Below, one piece after another: positions 53,589-63,155 of a stretch of 64,000 bases of DNA. Location of the stretch: NCBI GenBank assembly GCA_004010535.1, contig RQYE01000005.1, positions 186,001 to 250,000 of the forward strand, given 5' to 3'. The stretch comes from Coriobacteriales bacterium OH1046. GTDB lineage: Bacteria; Actinomycetota; Coriobacteriia; Coriobacteriales; Atopobiaceae. Position numbers and translations under genes: made by a program. The notes below the pieces were generated by a model, which was not told where the DNA came from, searched no databases, and was given only the letters and a program-made list of their open reading frames with translations. Within the stretch, counting starts at the first letter, position 1. Every line of letters begins with the position of its first letter.

Positions 53589-55286
53589 CTACCCCAGATA
53601 CTCGTCCAGATACTTCTGGTGGATGTCGATGAACTCCTGGAGGCCGTAGGCGTCGAGGTCAGACTGAAGCTGGTTCCAAGCGGCGTCGTCGAAGCCGTTC
53701 ATGACGGAGTCGGACTTGAATGTGTTGATGCACTTCATGAGGTCGGCCATGAGGTTGGAGACCTGGGTGGTGTCATCGGTGTTCATAAACACGTTGGGGT
53801 AGCAGTACTTGCCGTTCATGTCGGGCGTGTAGACGTCCTTGATCCAGTCGAGGCGGTACTGGGCATCATCCGGGCAGGTGACGTACACGTCGTAGTAGCT
53901 GTCGAGGATGGCGAGCGGGCCGTTGACGGACTCGGCCTCGCGGACCTCGACTGGGGAGGCATCGCCGAGCCACGTGTGCTTGAGCATCGGGTCGCCGTTC
54001 TCGTTGGCGCTCATCTCGAAGATGTCGAAGTCGTCGTCCTCGCCATAGGTGCCCCAGTTGTTCTGCGGCGACTGGATCGGGTCGTACATCTTGTCGAGCC
54101 AGGAGGCGACGAGCGCCGGGTTCTTGGCGACGGCGGTGATGACGCAGCGGCCACGCTGGAAGCCGGAGGTGAAGGAGCCGGTCTCGGGGGTGATGTTGAC
54201 GACGTCGGCCTTGAGAGCGGGCAGGGGCACCCAGCCCTCACCGGCGATGAGATCGTCCATGCTGACCTGGGCGATGTTGGCGACGTCCCACGTGAAGCAG
54301 ACGCCGTAGCGGCCGCTCTTGCCCTTGGCGACGTAGGTGGACCACTCTTGAGTGAAGGCCTCGGGGTCGATGAGGCCCTTCTCATACAGGCCATGCAGCC
54401 ACTCGGTGCCCTTGCGGAAGCCCTCGGAGTTGGCGACGCAGACGACCTTGGCGTCATCGGTCACGCAGATGTGCTTGCCGCGGTCGGGGTCGCCGTAGCC
54501 CTCGCCGAAGCCGTTGATCAGGATGTAGGGATCCTGGCCGCCATCGTTCATGATGCAGGACATCGGGATGATGTCGCCATCGATGTTGAACTCCTTCTTG
54601 AGCTTGTCAGCGTTGTCCTTGAAGGCAACGAGGACGGCCTCGAAGTCCTCGATGGTCTTGGGGATCTCAAGATCGAGGGAGTCCAGCCACCACTTGTTGA
54701 TGAAGGGCATGTTGCCGATGGTCTGGATGGCGGTCTTCTCATAGCCCAGCTGCTCGATCCAAGGCAGGGCCCAGATGTGGCCTTCCTCGTCCTCGCACAT
54801 GGTGCGGTACTCGGGAGCCTGGGCAAAGACTGCCTGGAGGTTGGGCATGAACTTGTCGATGAGCTCTTCGACGTTGATGATGACGCCCTGCTTGGCATAC
54901 TTCAGGAGTTCGGTGTCGCCGAAGCCGGCATTGAAGACGAAGTCGGGAAGGGTGCTGACGTTGGACATCTCGAGCGCGATCTTGTCGCCCCACTGGTCGC
55001 CCTGGATGGTCTTCCACTCGATGTGGACGTTGGTCTCCTCCTCGAGACGCTTGAAAATGGTGCGGTTGTTGGGCTCGGCCTCAGAGCCAGCGGGGTAGTT
55101 GGTCAGGCCGGCGAGCGTGGCGGTCTCGGCGAGCGGGAGCGCGACATCCTCGGGGGTGACCTCGTCGATGGAGACCTCGTTGCCGACGCCACCGCCACCG
55201 TCACCGCCACTGCAACCGGCGAGGGCGGCAGCAGCCGCAGCTGCGGACACAGACAGGAACGTACGGCGGTTCATGTTGTTGCTCAT
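53589..55286 (-). CDS. Sugar ABC transporter substrate-binding lipoprotein
   Basis: This extracellular solute-binding protein has about 565 residues. The N-terminus MSNNMNRRTFLSVSAAAAAA carries a twin-arginine-like motif, and LAGCSGG is the lipobox with Cys as the first mature residue. A Gly-rich linker follows. The long form (over 500 residues) matches the LplA/type-2 family that works with LplB/LplC permeases. Given the GH32 and sucrose phosphorylase genes it likely binds sucrose or fructooligosaccharides. I choose ATG 55286; the track starts 21 codons earlier. Confidence 0.9.
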   Translation of the reverse strand: MSNNMNRRTFLSVSAAAAAAALAGCSGGDGGGGVGNEVSIDEVTPEDVALPLAETATLAGLTNYPAGSEAEPNNRTIFKRLEEETNVHIEWKTIQGDQWGDKIALEMSNVSTLPDFVFNAGFGDTELLKYAKQGVIINVEELIDKFMPNLQAVFAQAPEYRTMCEDEEGHIWALPWIEQLGYEKTAIQTIGNMPFINKWWLDSLDLEIPKTIEDFEAVLVAFKDNADKLKKEFNIDGDIIPMSCIMNDGGQDPYILINGFGEGYGDPDRGKHICVTDDAKVVCVANSEGFRKGTEWLHGLYEKGLIDPEAFTQEWSTYVAKGKSGRYGVCFTWDVANIAQVSMDDLIAGEGWVPLPALKADVVNITPETGSFTSGFQRGRCVITAVAKNPALVASWLDKMYDPIQSPQNNWGTYGEDDDFDIFEMSANENGDPMLKHTWLGDASPVEVREAESVNGPLAILDSYYDVYVTCPDDAQYRLDWIKDVYTPDMNGKYCYPNVFMNTDDTTQVSNLMADLMKCINTFKSDSVMNGFDDAAWNQLQSDLDAYGLQEFIDIHQKYLDEYLG

Positions 55287-55352
55287 TTTGCTCTCTCTTC
55301 TCTTATGGGTGTTCGTGTTCGAACCTACGTGCTCTTTTGTCGTGGCCATCGA

Positions 55353-56258
55353 CTAGCCCTTGACGGCACCGGCCATGATGCCGCTGTCGAAATAGCGTTG
55401 GAAGAACGGGTACATGATCAGAAGCGGGATGCTCGAGATGATGATGGTCGCGTACTTGAGCAGCTCGGCGAGCTGCGCGCGCTGAGCCGTGCTCTGCATG
55501 TCGGAAACCATGCCGGGCTCGGGCTGATTCTGAATCAGGATCGAGCGCAGGACCAGCTGGAGCGGCTGCTTCGAGGCGCTGTTGAGATAGATCATGGCGT
55601 CGAAGTAGCTGTTCCACATGCCGACGAAGTTCCACATCGCGATGGTGGCGATGATGGGCGTGCACACCGGCAGCAGCACGCGGAAGAAGTAGACCATCTC
55701 ATTGGCGCCATCGATCTCGGCCGCCTCCTGGAGATCCTTCGGAATGCCCTGGTAGTAGGTGCGGGCGATGATCATGTTGTAGACACCGAACGCGCCGGGC
55801 AGGATGACCGCCCAAGGCGAGTCGAGCATGCCGAGGTTGCTGATAAGGAGGTAGGTCGGGATCAGGCCGCCGCCAAAGAACATCGTGATCATGAAAATCA
55901 GGTTGAAGAAGCCCTTGCCCTTGAAGTCGCTGCGCGACATCGGGTAGGCGGCGAGCAACGTGACGACGACGGAGATGACGGTGAACAGGACCGAGTAGAT
56001 AATCGCGTTCCTGAAGCCAACCCAAATCTGGCTGTTGGAGAGGACGCGCTCGTATGCGGTGAGGGTCCATTTGCTGAAGTCGAAGGTCAGGCCCTGGTTT
56101 TGGAGGGTGACCGGGTCGACGAACGAAGCCAAGATGATGTAGATCATCGGCAGGACAATAGCGACGCAGAACAGACCAAGGATGGTGTAGCCAATGATCA
56201 GGGCGGTCTTGTCCTCGGAAGGAAGCTTGGCGAACTCGCTCTTCTTTTTCTTTGCCAT
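55353..56258 (-). CDS. Sugar ABC transporter permease (LplC/MalG type)
   Basis: This membrane permease has 301 residues and six helices (LIIGYTILGLFCVAIVLPMI first). The EAA loop facing the ATPase is QGIPKDLQEAAEIDGANEM. It starts MAKKKKSEFAKL after AAGGGGGG. It lies 14 bases after the other permease and 66 bases before the binding-protein start, in one operon. Confidence 0.93.
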   Translation of the reverse strand: MAKKKKSEFAKLPSEDKTALIIGYTILGLFCVAIVLPMIYIILASFVDPVTLQNQGLTFDFSKWTLTAYERVLSNSQIWVGFRNAIIYSVLFTVISVVVTLLAAYPMSRSDFKGKGFFNLIFMITMFFGGGLIPTYLLISNLGMLDSPWAVILPGAFGVYNMIIARTYYQGIPKDLQEAAEIDGANEMVYFFRVLLPVCTPIIATIAMWNFVGMWNSYFDAMIYLNSASKQPLQLVLRSILIQNQPEPGMVSDMQSTAQRAQLAELLKYATIIISSIPLLIMYPFFQRYFDSGIMAGAVKG

Positions 56259-56272
56259 GATGTCCCCCCTTC

Positions 56273-57220
56273 CTAGTACATGCCCTTGCCGTCGTTCATC
56301 TTCTTCACGATTTGGTTCATCGCGATGAGGAGGATGACGTTGATGACGGTGTTGAACAGGCCGACTGCGGTAGAGAAGCCATAGTTGCCGTCGAGAAGAC
56401 CGACCTTATACACGTAGGTCGAGATGATCTCGGAGCTTGCCAGATTGAGGTCGGTCTGGAGCGCGTATGCCTTCTCGAAGCCGACGCTCATGATGTTGCC
56501 GACGCTCATGATGAACTGAACGAGCACAGTGTCACGGATGGCAGGCCACTCGACGGCCTTGATCTGCTGGAAGATGTTGGCGCCATCGATGACCGCAGCC
56601 TCCTTGAGGTCCTTGCTGGCGTTGGAGAGCGCGGCGGTGTAGATGATCGACGCCCAGCCCGCTCCCTGCCAGATGCCGCTGGCGATGTAGATGGTACGGA
56701 ACGCCGAGGGCATGGTCATGAAGTTCCAAGAGGTGCCGAACAGCATGTTGATCATGCCCGTGGGGGAGAGCAGGATGCGGACGATACCGCACAGGACGAT
56801 GACGGAGATGAAGTTGGGCATGTAGAGCACGAGTTGGATCTTCTGCTTGATCTTCGTGCTCAGGATGCGATTGAGCAGGAAGGCGAGCAGGATCGGCGCG
56901 GGGAAGCCCCATAGAAGGCCGAAGACGCTCAGCTTGAGCGTGTTGAGCAGGTACCTCATAAAGTCAGGCGACGAGAGGAAGCGCTGGAAGTGCTCAAAGC
57001 CGACCCACTCACTGCCCAGGATGCCCCTGATGGGATTGTACTCCTCGAACGCGATCAAGACGCCGCCCATGGGGATGTAGCGGAAGATGATCGTCAGCAA
57101 AAACGCCGGCATGATGAAGAGCACGTAGAGCTGCCAGTGCTGACGCACGTAGACCAACACGCTATGCAGGCCATTTCCCCCTCTCTTGCTGTTGGAGTTC
57201 TTTATCCCCTCTTGTTTCAT
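56273..57220 (-). CDS. Sugar ABC transporter permease (LplB type)
   Basis: This membrane permease of about 315 residues is the first gene of the fructoside ABC operon. Helices include LYVLFIMPAFLLTIIFRYI, and the EAA loop is SNASKDLKEAAVIDGANIFQQI. ATG 57220 (MKQEGIKNSN) has an AAAGGGGG site and is preferred over the tracked start 37 codons upstream. The promoter lies at about 57300-57360, with the shared operator GTGCAAATGCAC. Confidence 0.92.
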   Translation of the reverse strand: MKQEGIKNSNSKRGGNGLHSVLVYVRQHWQLYVLFIMPAFLLTIIFRYIPMGGVLIAFEEYNPIRGILGSEWVGFEHFQRFLSSPDFMRYLLNTLKLSVFGLLWGFPAPILLAFLLNRILSTKIKQKIQLVLYMPNFISVIVLCGIVRILLSPTGMINMLFGTSWNFMTMPSAFRTIYIASGIWQGAGWASIIYTAALSNASKDLKEAAVIDGANIFQQIKAVEWPAIRDTVLVQFIMSVGNIMSVGFEKAYALQTDLNLASSEIISTYVYKVGLLDGNYGFSTAVGLFNTVINVILLIAMNQIVKKMNDGKGMY

Positions 57221-57350
57221 TTCCGAGCCCCCTTTCACGTCCTCTGTTCGGGAATAGGGGCATGGCTCCCTGTGCTGCCCGCCGATCCCGATCGTTGGCC
57301 TTAAGCTACGGTGTGATATTGCATTTGTCAATGCTTAAATGGGCATTATT

Positions 57351-57362
57351 GTGCAAATGCAC
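57351..57362 (-). promoter_or_regulatory. GTGCAAATGCAC operator upstream of the fructoside ABC operon
   Basis: This is identical to the dyad at 44985-44996. On the minus strand it lies about 18 bases upstream of TTGACA (57328-57333), a consensus -35 box, and 131 bases before the permease start. The 458-base gap 57221-57678 holds this promoter and, on the plus strand, the promoter of the second LacI gene; I see no gene in it. Confidence 0.65.
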
Positions 57363-57678
57363 GCCTTTTTTCTCTTAGCGTGCACGCATCCGGAAACGAG
57401 GCGTCGGAGAACCGCTTCCGGATAGACGACTGCTGCGCAGGGTCCACAGCGCTGAAACCGCCCCTCCACGTATTCTCGTGCTGCCCGCGACCATCGAACG
57501 TGCCCCTCTGACGCCACGGCTCTGACCACGTGCTCCGCGCTCAAACAAACGTCTCCTTGTTCACCTCTTCCAAAATCGTCCCATTCATCGCTTTAATCAG
57601 CTGCCCAGTGATTCCCCTGTGACATCTGAACGAATTACTGCTATGTTTATCAGGCAGTGCCGAACACAGGAGGAATGT

Positions 57679-58689
57679 ATGACCCGTATGGGAGTCAGGG
57701 AGATAGGCAGGCGGACGGGCTACTCCCCCGCCACCGTATCCAATGCGCTCAACCGCAAGCCGGGTGTGAGCGAGAAGGCAGTCGCAGCCATCCTCTCCTG
57801 CGCGGAGGAGATCGGCTATCGGCATCCCGGAAGGATCGAGGGGCTGCGCTTCCTCATCGCGCGCAAATCCGGACGCATCCTCGACGAGGGCACCTTCCAT
57901 CCCGGCGTCATCGACGGGGCCGAGCGCCAAGCCAAGCAGATGGGCTTCCCCCTCAGCTTCTCGACCTTGGAGCTTTCGGACAAAGAGGGGACCCGGAGCC
58001 AGACGGAGGCCATGTGCCGCGACGCCACGACCGGCATCATCCTGCTGGGCACCGAGATGGACGAGGGCGACTACGATCTCTTCGCCGAAAGCGACGCCCC
58101 CATCGTGGTGTGCGACGGATGGAGCGACCGCTACTTCTTCGAGTCGATCGTCACCTCCAACGAGAACTCGGCCTACCGCGCCGTGACCTACCTTTTGGAG
58201 CACGGGCACCGCGAGGTCGGCTACATCCGCGGCGAGACCGTCATCAGGAACTTCCCTTTGCGCGAGCGGGGCTACGTGCGCGCCTTGCGGGAGCATGGCC
58301 TTATAGCCAACCCGGCGTTCCGGGTAACCGTGGGCACAACGGTCAGCTCGTCGTACGCCTCGATGCATGCGTGGTTGGAGGGCCGCCCCCAACTCCCCAC
58401 GGCCTTCTTCGCCGAGAACGACATCATGGCGCTGGGCTGCATGCGCGCGCTCAACGAGCACGGCATCGACACGCCCCGCGATGTCTCGATGTTCGGCTTC
58501 GACGACCTCAACTTCGCCAGCATCGCCAATCCACCGCTCTCGACCATGCGCGTTCCCAACCGCGCGATGGGCGAGCTCGCCGTCAGGGCGCTTGTCGAAT
58601 CGGTGCGCCAACCTACCGACTACTCCCGCGTGACGCACCTCTCCACCACGCTGGTGGAGAGGCAGAGCGTCCGCACCATCGAGACCTGA
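57679..58689 (+). CDS. LacI-family transcriptional regulator (sucrose locus, arm 2)
   Basis: This LacI-type regulator has about 336 residues. The N-terminal helix-turn-helix is MGVREIGRRTGYSPATVSNALNR, and the sensor domain ends FFAENDIMALGCMRALNEHG and DVSMFGFDDLNFASI. ATG 57679 has a perfect AGGAGG site, while the track begins 20 codons earlier. It is divergent from the fructoside ABC operon and probably represses it via the dyad at 57351. It is convergent with the arabinose genes. Confidence 0.92.
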   Translation: MTRMGVREIGRRTGYSPATVSNALNRKPGVSEKAVAAILSCAEEIGYRHPGRIEGLRFLIARKSGRILDEGTFHPGVIDGAERQAKQMGFPLSFSTLELSDKEGTRSQTEAMCRDATTGIILLGTEMDEGDYDLFAESDAPIVVCDGWSDRYFFESIVTSNENSAYRAVTYLLEHGHREVGYIRGETVIRNFPLRERGYVRALREHGLIANPAFRVTVGTTVSSSYASMHAWLEGRPQLPTAFFAENDIMALGCMRALNEHGIDTPRDVSMFGFDDLNFASIANPPLSTMRVPNRAMGELAVRALVESVRQPTDYSRVTHLSTTLVERQSVRTIET

Positions 58690-58797
58690 GGGAGCCGGAG
58701 GAGGGATATCGTCCCCGACGAGAAGGGAACGGGAAGGGGCGTCCTCTGGATGAGGGGGTACCCTCCCCGGTGACGATCATGAACATCCCGCCCCACG

Positions 58798-58843
58798 CAC
58801 GAACATCCCCGGCATGTTCGCGAACACCTCGGGGATGTTCGTG
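58798..58843. terminator. Hairpin between convergent lacI and the arabinose operon
   Basis: Perfect 14-nt arms CACGAACATCCCCG and CGGGGATGTTCGTG enclose an 18-nt loop containing the 12-base palindrome TGTTCGCGAACA. A partial repeat CGGCATGTTCGCG follows at 58851. Its position between two converging genes suggests bidirectional termination. It belongs to the TTCGCGAA-core family seen at 27290 and 50644. Confidence 0.55.
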
Positions 58844-58922
58844 TGAAAACCGGCATGTTCGCGCAGGCGCATAGCAGGGATGCAGGAGAGCAGGGGATAT
58901 CCCCTCCTGCTCGGATCACCGC

Positions 58923-60539
58923 TCACGCGTCTGTCGCGTAGGCGGCCTCGGCGGCCTTCTCGGCCTCGTTGGCCCTCATGAAACGCCGCAGATAGATCGC
59001 ATAGCCCTCGACGTCGGCATCGTCGGGCGCAAGGGTCTCCCCCTGCATGCCCGCGAACACGCGTCCGTCCAAGAAGTCCGCCAGGCTCTCCCCCTCCGCG
59101 CGCAGGGCAAGGTAGGCCGCCTCGAGGGCCATGCCCCAGGCGCCGCCCTCGCCCGCCGTCTCCATCACGGTGACGGGCGCCTGCAGCGCGGCGGCCAGCA
59201 GCGACTGCGCCACGCGCGGCGTCTTGAAGATGCCGCCGTGCCCGCAGAGGCGGTCGATGCCCACCTGCTCGGCTCGCAGGGCCTCGTTGCCCACGGCAAG
59301 CGCGCCGAACGCCGACATGATATTCATGCGCATGAGGTTGGCCACGTTGAGCGCGGCGTTCCGTTCGCGCAGCACCAACGGGTAACCCGTCTGCACGCCC
59401 ATGATGGTCTCGCCCGATACGAAGGGGATGCTCACCAGCCCGCCCGCGTCCTTGTCGCCCGCGAGCGCCGCCTCGAACAGCCGTGTATACAGGGAGCCCT
59501 TGTCCACCTCCTGCCCCATGAGGGAGCTGTAGCTGGCGAGGAGGTCCACCCAGGCGTTGATATCGGAGGTGCAGTTGTTGCAGTGCACCATGGCAACCGG
59601 ATCTCCCACCGGCGTGGTCACCAGGTCGATCTGCGGGTTGGCGGCGTCGCGCAGCGCGTGCTCCAGCACCACCATCGAGAAGATCGAGGTCCCGGCCGAG
59701 ACGTTGCCCGTGCGCGGCGCCACCGAACCGGTGGCCACCATGCCCGTCCCCGCATCGCCGTCGGGCGGGCAGAGCGGCATGCCCGGCATGAGGTCTCCCG
59801 CAGGGTCGAGCAGGCGCGCGCCCGCTTCGGTGAGAATACCCGCAGGTTCCCCCGCCGGGAGCGGGGCGGGCAGCAGGTCGGACAGGCGCCAGGGCATGTC
59901 CTCGCGCGCGGCGAGCTCGTCGAAGCGCGCCATCATCGTGGCATCGTAGGTGCCGGTCGCGGAGTCGATGGGGAACATGCCGCTCGCATCGCCCACGCCG
60001 AGCACCTTCTCCCCTGTCAGGCGCCAGTGCACGAGACCGGCCAATGTGGTGAGATAAGCCACGTCGCGCGTATGCGGCTCGTGGTCGAGCATGGCCTGGC
60101 GCAGATGCGCGATGCTCCAACGCTCGGGGATGTGGAAGCCGAGGAACCCGGTCAGCTCGCACGCAGCCGCTGCGGTGGTGGTGTTGCGCCAGGTGCGAAA
60201 GGCTGCGAGCTGCCTTCCCTCGGCATCGAAGGGCAGGTAGCCGTGCATCATGGCGCTCACGCCAAGGGCCCCGAGGCGCGCCAGCACCACCCCGTAGCGC
60301 TCGCGGACGGCAGCCTTGAGGCTCGCGTAGCAGCCCGCGAGGCCGCTCCAGATGTCATCGGGGGTGTAGGTCCAGTACCCTCCTTCGAACCGGTTCTCCC
60401 AGTCGTGCGTTCCCGTGGCGAGCACCTCGAAGCGCTCGTCGATGAGCACCGCCTTGATGCGCGTCGAGCCGAACTCGATGCCCAGGAAGCAGGCTCCCGC
60501 CCCGACGGCCTGCGCCGCCCGTGCGCTATCGATAGCCAT
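58923..60539 (-). CDS. araB: FGGY-family sugar kinase, probable L-ribulokinase
   Basis: This cytoplasmic sugar kinase of 538 residues has an N-terminal ATPase fold (CFLGIEFGSTRIKAVLIDERF), SAMMHGYLPFDAEGRQ, a central DASGMFPID and the second lobe GGIFKTPRVAQSLLAAAL. Its place right after araA (18-base gap) and its length support ribulokinase in the L-arabinose pathway. It belongs to the divergent FGGY group often annotated only as FGGY kinase, so L-xylulokinase is possible. Ribulose-phosphate epimerase (araD) is not in view. Confidence 0.8.
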   Translation of the reverse strand: MAIDSARAAQAVGAGACFLGIEFGSTRIKAVLIDERFEVLATGTHDWENRFEGGYWTYTPDDIWSGLAGCYASLKAAVRERYGVVLARLGALGVSAMMHGYLPFDAEGRQLAAFRTWRNTTTAAAACELTGFLGFHIPERWSIAHLRQAMLDHEPHTRDVAYLTTLAGLVHWRLTGEKVLGVGDASGMFPIDSATGTYDATMMARFDELAAREDMPWRLSDLLPAPLPAGEPAGILTEAGARLLDPAGDLMPGMPLCPPDGDAGTGMVATGSVAPRTGNVSAGTSIFSMVVLEHALRDAANPQIDLVTTPVGDPVAMVHCNNCTSDINAWVDLLASYSSLMGQEVDKGSLYTRLFEAALAGDKDAGGLVSIPFVSGETIMGVQTGYPLVLRERNAALNVANLMRMNIMSAFGALAVGNEALRAEQVGIDRLCGHGGIFKTPRVAQSLLAAALQAPVTVMETAGEGGAWGMALEAAYLALRAEGESLADFLDGRVFAGMQGETLAPDDADVEGYAIYLRRFMRANEAEKAAEAAYATDA

Positions 60540-60557
60540 TGCAGACCCCCCTCGTCC

Positions 60558-62054
60558 CTAGCGATAGGCCGCCGCACCCAACATGAGCTCGTATCTGAGG
60601 CCTCTGATGGTGGTGCCGGCATCGATGACCACGGATTCCACTCCCATCTCATCGGCCCAGTCGACCATCTCCTGAGCAGTGAGGTCGAACGAGAACACGG
60701 TGTGGTGCGCGCCCCCCGCATGGATCCAGGCCTCCACGCCCGTCTTGAGGTTGGGGCGGGGGTTCCAGAACACGGTTCCGGTAGGCAGGTTGGGCATGGG
60801 CTTCTCCATGTGCTTGGCATCGACCTCGGCGATGATCAGGCGGAAGCGCTCGCCCAGATCGATGAGGGAGGTGGCGATGCCCGCGCCGGCATGGGAGGTG
60901 AAGATGAGGCGCGCGGGATCCTCGCGATCCCCCATGGAGAGCGGCGTCGCGCGGATGGCGGGCTTGGTGGCCGCGATGGAGGGATCGACCTCGGACATGT
61001 GCGACTCCAGGATGCCCTCGGCGCCCGGTGCCAGGTTGTAGGTGTAGTCCTCCATGAAGCACGTGCCCTTGGCATCGGGCACACTCGCTGCCATGACCTT
61101 CATGACGCGGTCCATGGCGCTGGTCTTCCAGTCGCCTTCGGCACCGAAGCCGTAGCCCTTCTGCATGAGGCGCTGGATGGAGAGGCTCGGCAGCTGCTTG
61201 AGGCCGCCCAGATCGCCGAAATGGGTGACGATGGCCTGGTAACCATGCTCCTTAAGGAACCGTTCGATGCCGATCTCCTGCGCGGCCTGCACCTCCACAT
61301 GGCGGCGGAACTCGGCAGGGTCGCGCCCGTCGAGGACGAGGTCGTAGAGCTCGTAGTATTCATCGGTGAGAGCAGCGGCCTCGGACGGGGTGACGGCGTC
61401 CACATAGGACACGAGGCCGTCCACGGGCCATGCGTCGACCTCCCAGCCGAACTTGACCTGCGCCTCGACCTTGTCCCCCTCGGTCACGGCGACGTTGCGC
61501 ATGTTGTCGGCGAAGCGGCACACGCGCACGGCGTTGCTCTCCACCGCGCCCACGGCCGTGCGCATCCAAGCGGCCAGCTCGGCATGCACCCGGGCATCGG
61601 CCCAATGGCCGAAGATGACCTTGCGGTTCTTGGCCACGCGGGTGAACACATGGCCGAACTCCCGGTCACCGTGCGCCGACTGGTTCTCGTTCATGAAGTC
61701 CATGTCGATGGTGTCGTAGGGGATCTCGACATTGAACTGCGTTGCCAGATGGCAGAGCGGCTTCCTGTACTCGCGCAGACCCAGGATCCACGACTTGGCC
61801 GGCGAGAAGGTGTGCATCCAGGCGATGACGCCGGCGCAGCACGGATCGCCGTCGGCATCGTTGAAGGTCTTGCGGATAAGCTCGCTGGTGATGAGCGTGG
61901 GCTTGAGCACGACCTCGAAGGGGAGCTTGCCGCTGGCATTGAGGCCGGCGACGATCTGCGCCGAATGTTCGGCCACATGCGCCAAACACTCGTCGCCGTA
62001 GAGGTCCTGCGATCCCGTGCAGAACCAGAACTGGTACTTCTTGATCTCGAGCAT
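60558..62054 (-). CDS. araA: L-arabinose isomerase
   Basis: This cytoplasmic Mn-dependent isomerase of 498 residues converts L-arabinose to L-ribulose. Family motifs are YQFWFCTGSQDLYG, VIAWMHTFSPAKSWI, GYGFGAEGDWKTSA (metal and catalytic Glu), FMEDYTYNL (catalytic Glu) and a metal-ligand His in AGGAHHTVFS. ATG 62054 has a GGATAGGAG site. It is preceded by a sugar ABC permease (107-base gap) and followed by the kinase. Confidence 0.97.
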   Translation of the reverse strand: MLEIKKYQFWFCTGSQDLYGDECLAHVAEHSAQIVAGLNASGKLPFEVVLKPTLITSELIRKTFNDADGDPCCAGVIAWMHTFSPAKSWILGLREYRKPLCHLATQFNVEIPYDTIDMDFMNENQSAHGDREFGHVFTRVAKNRKVIFGHWADARVHAELAAWMRTAVGAVESNAVRVCRFADNMRNVAVTEGDKVEAQVKFGWEVDAWPVDGLVSYVDAVTPSEAAALTDEYYELYDLVLDGRDPAEFRRHVEVQAAQEIGIERFLKEHGYQAIVTHFGDLGGLKQLPSLSIQRLMQKGYGFGAEGDWKTSAMDRVMKVMAASVPDAKGTCFMEDYTYNLAPGAEGILESHMSEVDPSIAATKPAIRATPLSMGDREDPARLIFTSHAGAGIATSLIDLGERFRLIIAEVDAKHMEKPMPNLPTGTVFWNPRPNLKTGVEAWIHAGGAHHTVFSFDLTAQEMVDWADEMGVESVVIDAGTTIRGLRYELMLGAAAYR

Positions 62055-62161
62055 GTCTATCTCCTATCCGGTGCCGCGATACGGCTACGGTCGAAGGGCG
62101 GTGAGGGGCGGGGCTCCCCGGAAGGAAGGGGACTGGGGCGCCCCGCAAGGGGGAAGGGAGC

Positions 62162-63145
62162 CTACTTGATGACCTGGATGGACTCGCGGTCCGAGAACAG
62201 CGCGAGGAAGATCAGGAACACGATGCCCGTGATGAACTGCTTCATATCCGTCTGGAGCCCCATCATGACCAGGCCGCGATCGAGGACGCAGTAGGTGAGG
62301 ACGCCCACGACGATGTTGGAGAACCGCACCTTGGCCCCGCCCGAGATGGGAAGACCGCCCAGGACCAACGCCAGCATGATCTGCGTCTCGAGCATGCTAC
62401 CGCCCGTCGCGGTCACCGAACCGTTCCGTATGGCCAGTACGAAGGCCGCGAAACCCGTGATGGCACCGGCGGCGATGTAGACCAGCGTCTTGGTACGCGC
62501 CACGCTTACGCCCGCGAAGCGTGCGGCGGTCTGCCCGGCGCCCACGGCCTTGAGCGTGGCTCCCAGAGGGGTGAAGGTGAAGACGAGATAGAAGGCCACG
62601 AGGCATGCGATCGTCACCGGCAGCAGGAAGCCCGTCGTATTGAGATCCGCCTGAAGGTAGCCGGCCCCCATGGCAGGGGCGTTGGTGGTGAGATAGGCCA
62701 CGATGCCGCGCACGAGGAACATCATGCAGATGGTCACGATGAAGGACGGGATCTGGCGTCTCACATGGAAGTAGGCGTTGATCGACCCCACCACCATACC
62801 GCAGGCGATGCCGCCCAGGATGGCCAACGGCAAGCTCGTTTGGGAGAGCTCGCAGACCACGATGCAGGACAGGCCGATCATGGAACCCTGCGAGAAGTCG
62901 AGCGAACCCATGGACATGATCATGAACACGCCGATAGAGGCGATGAGCAGGACATACGTGGAGTTGAGGATGAGGCGGACGTTGTTGGGCTGCACGAGCC
63001 TGCCGCCCGTGGCGATGGCAAAGAAGGCGACGATCAACACGAATCCCAAGATGGGCAGCACCGAGCGGAGCTTTCCGCTTTCGATCGCCTTGCACAGGTT
63101 CGCGCGAACGGACTTTGCCGTTGCAGCATTGACGGTATCAGTCAT
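62162..63145 (-). CDS. Sugar ABC transporter permease (RbsC/AraH type)
   Basis: This membrane permease has 327 residues and 8-10 helices of the BPD_transp_2 family. GSMIGLSCIVVCELSQTSLPL and LGGLPISGGAKVRFSNIVVG are typical of ribose/arabinose/galactose importers. ATG 63145 has a GTAGGAGGG site. It lies 10 bases after the ATPase gene. Given araA and the kinase it probably imports L-arabinose. Confidence 0.92.
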   Translation of the reverse strand: MTDTVNAATAKSVRANLCKAIESGKLRSVLPILGFVLIVAFFAIATGGRLVQPNNVRLILNSTYVLLIASIGVFMIMSMGSLDFSQGSMIGLSCIVVCELSQTSLPLAILGGIACGMVVGSINAYFHVRRQIPSFIVTICMMFLVRGIVAYLTTNAPAMGAGYLQADLNTTGFLLPVTIACLVAFYLVFTFTPLGATLKAVGAGQTAARFAGVSVARTKTLVYIAAGAITGFAAFVLAIRNGSVTATGGSMLETQIMLALVLGGLPISGGAKVRFSNIVVGVLTYCVLDRGLVMMGLQTDMKQFITGIVFLIFLALFSDRESIQVIK

Positions 63146-63155
63146 CGTATCCCTC

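Noticed and set aside
53490-56276. 928-codon plus-strand ORF
   Set aside because: It is antisense to the sugar-binding protein and permease genes; its Val/Asp/Leu-rich composition is typical of a shadow frame.
59238-62294. 1018-codon plus-strand ORF
   Set aside because: It lies antisense to araB and araA, which have clear family motifs. Long antisense frames are common in high-GC genes with this codon bias, and the translation is low in complexity and lacks motifs.
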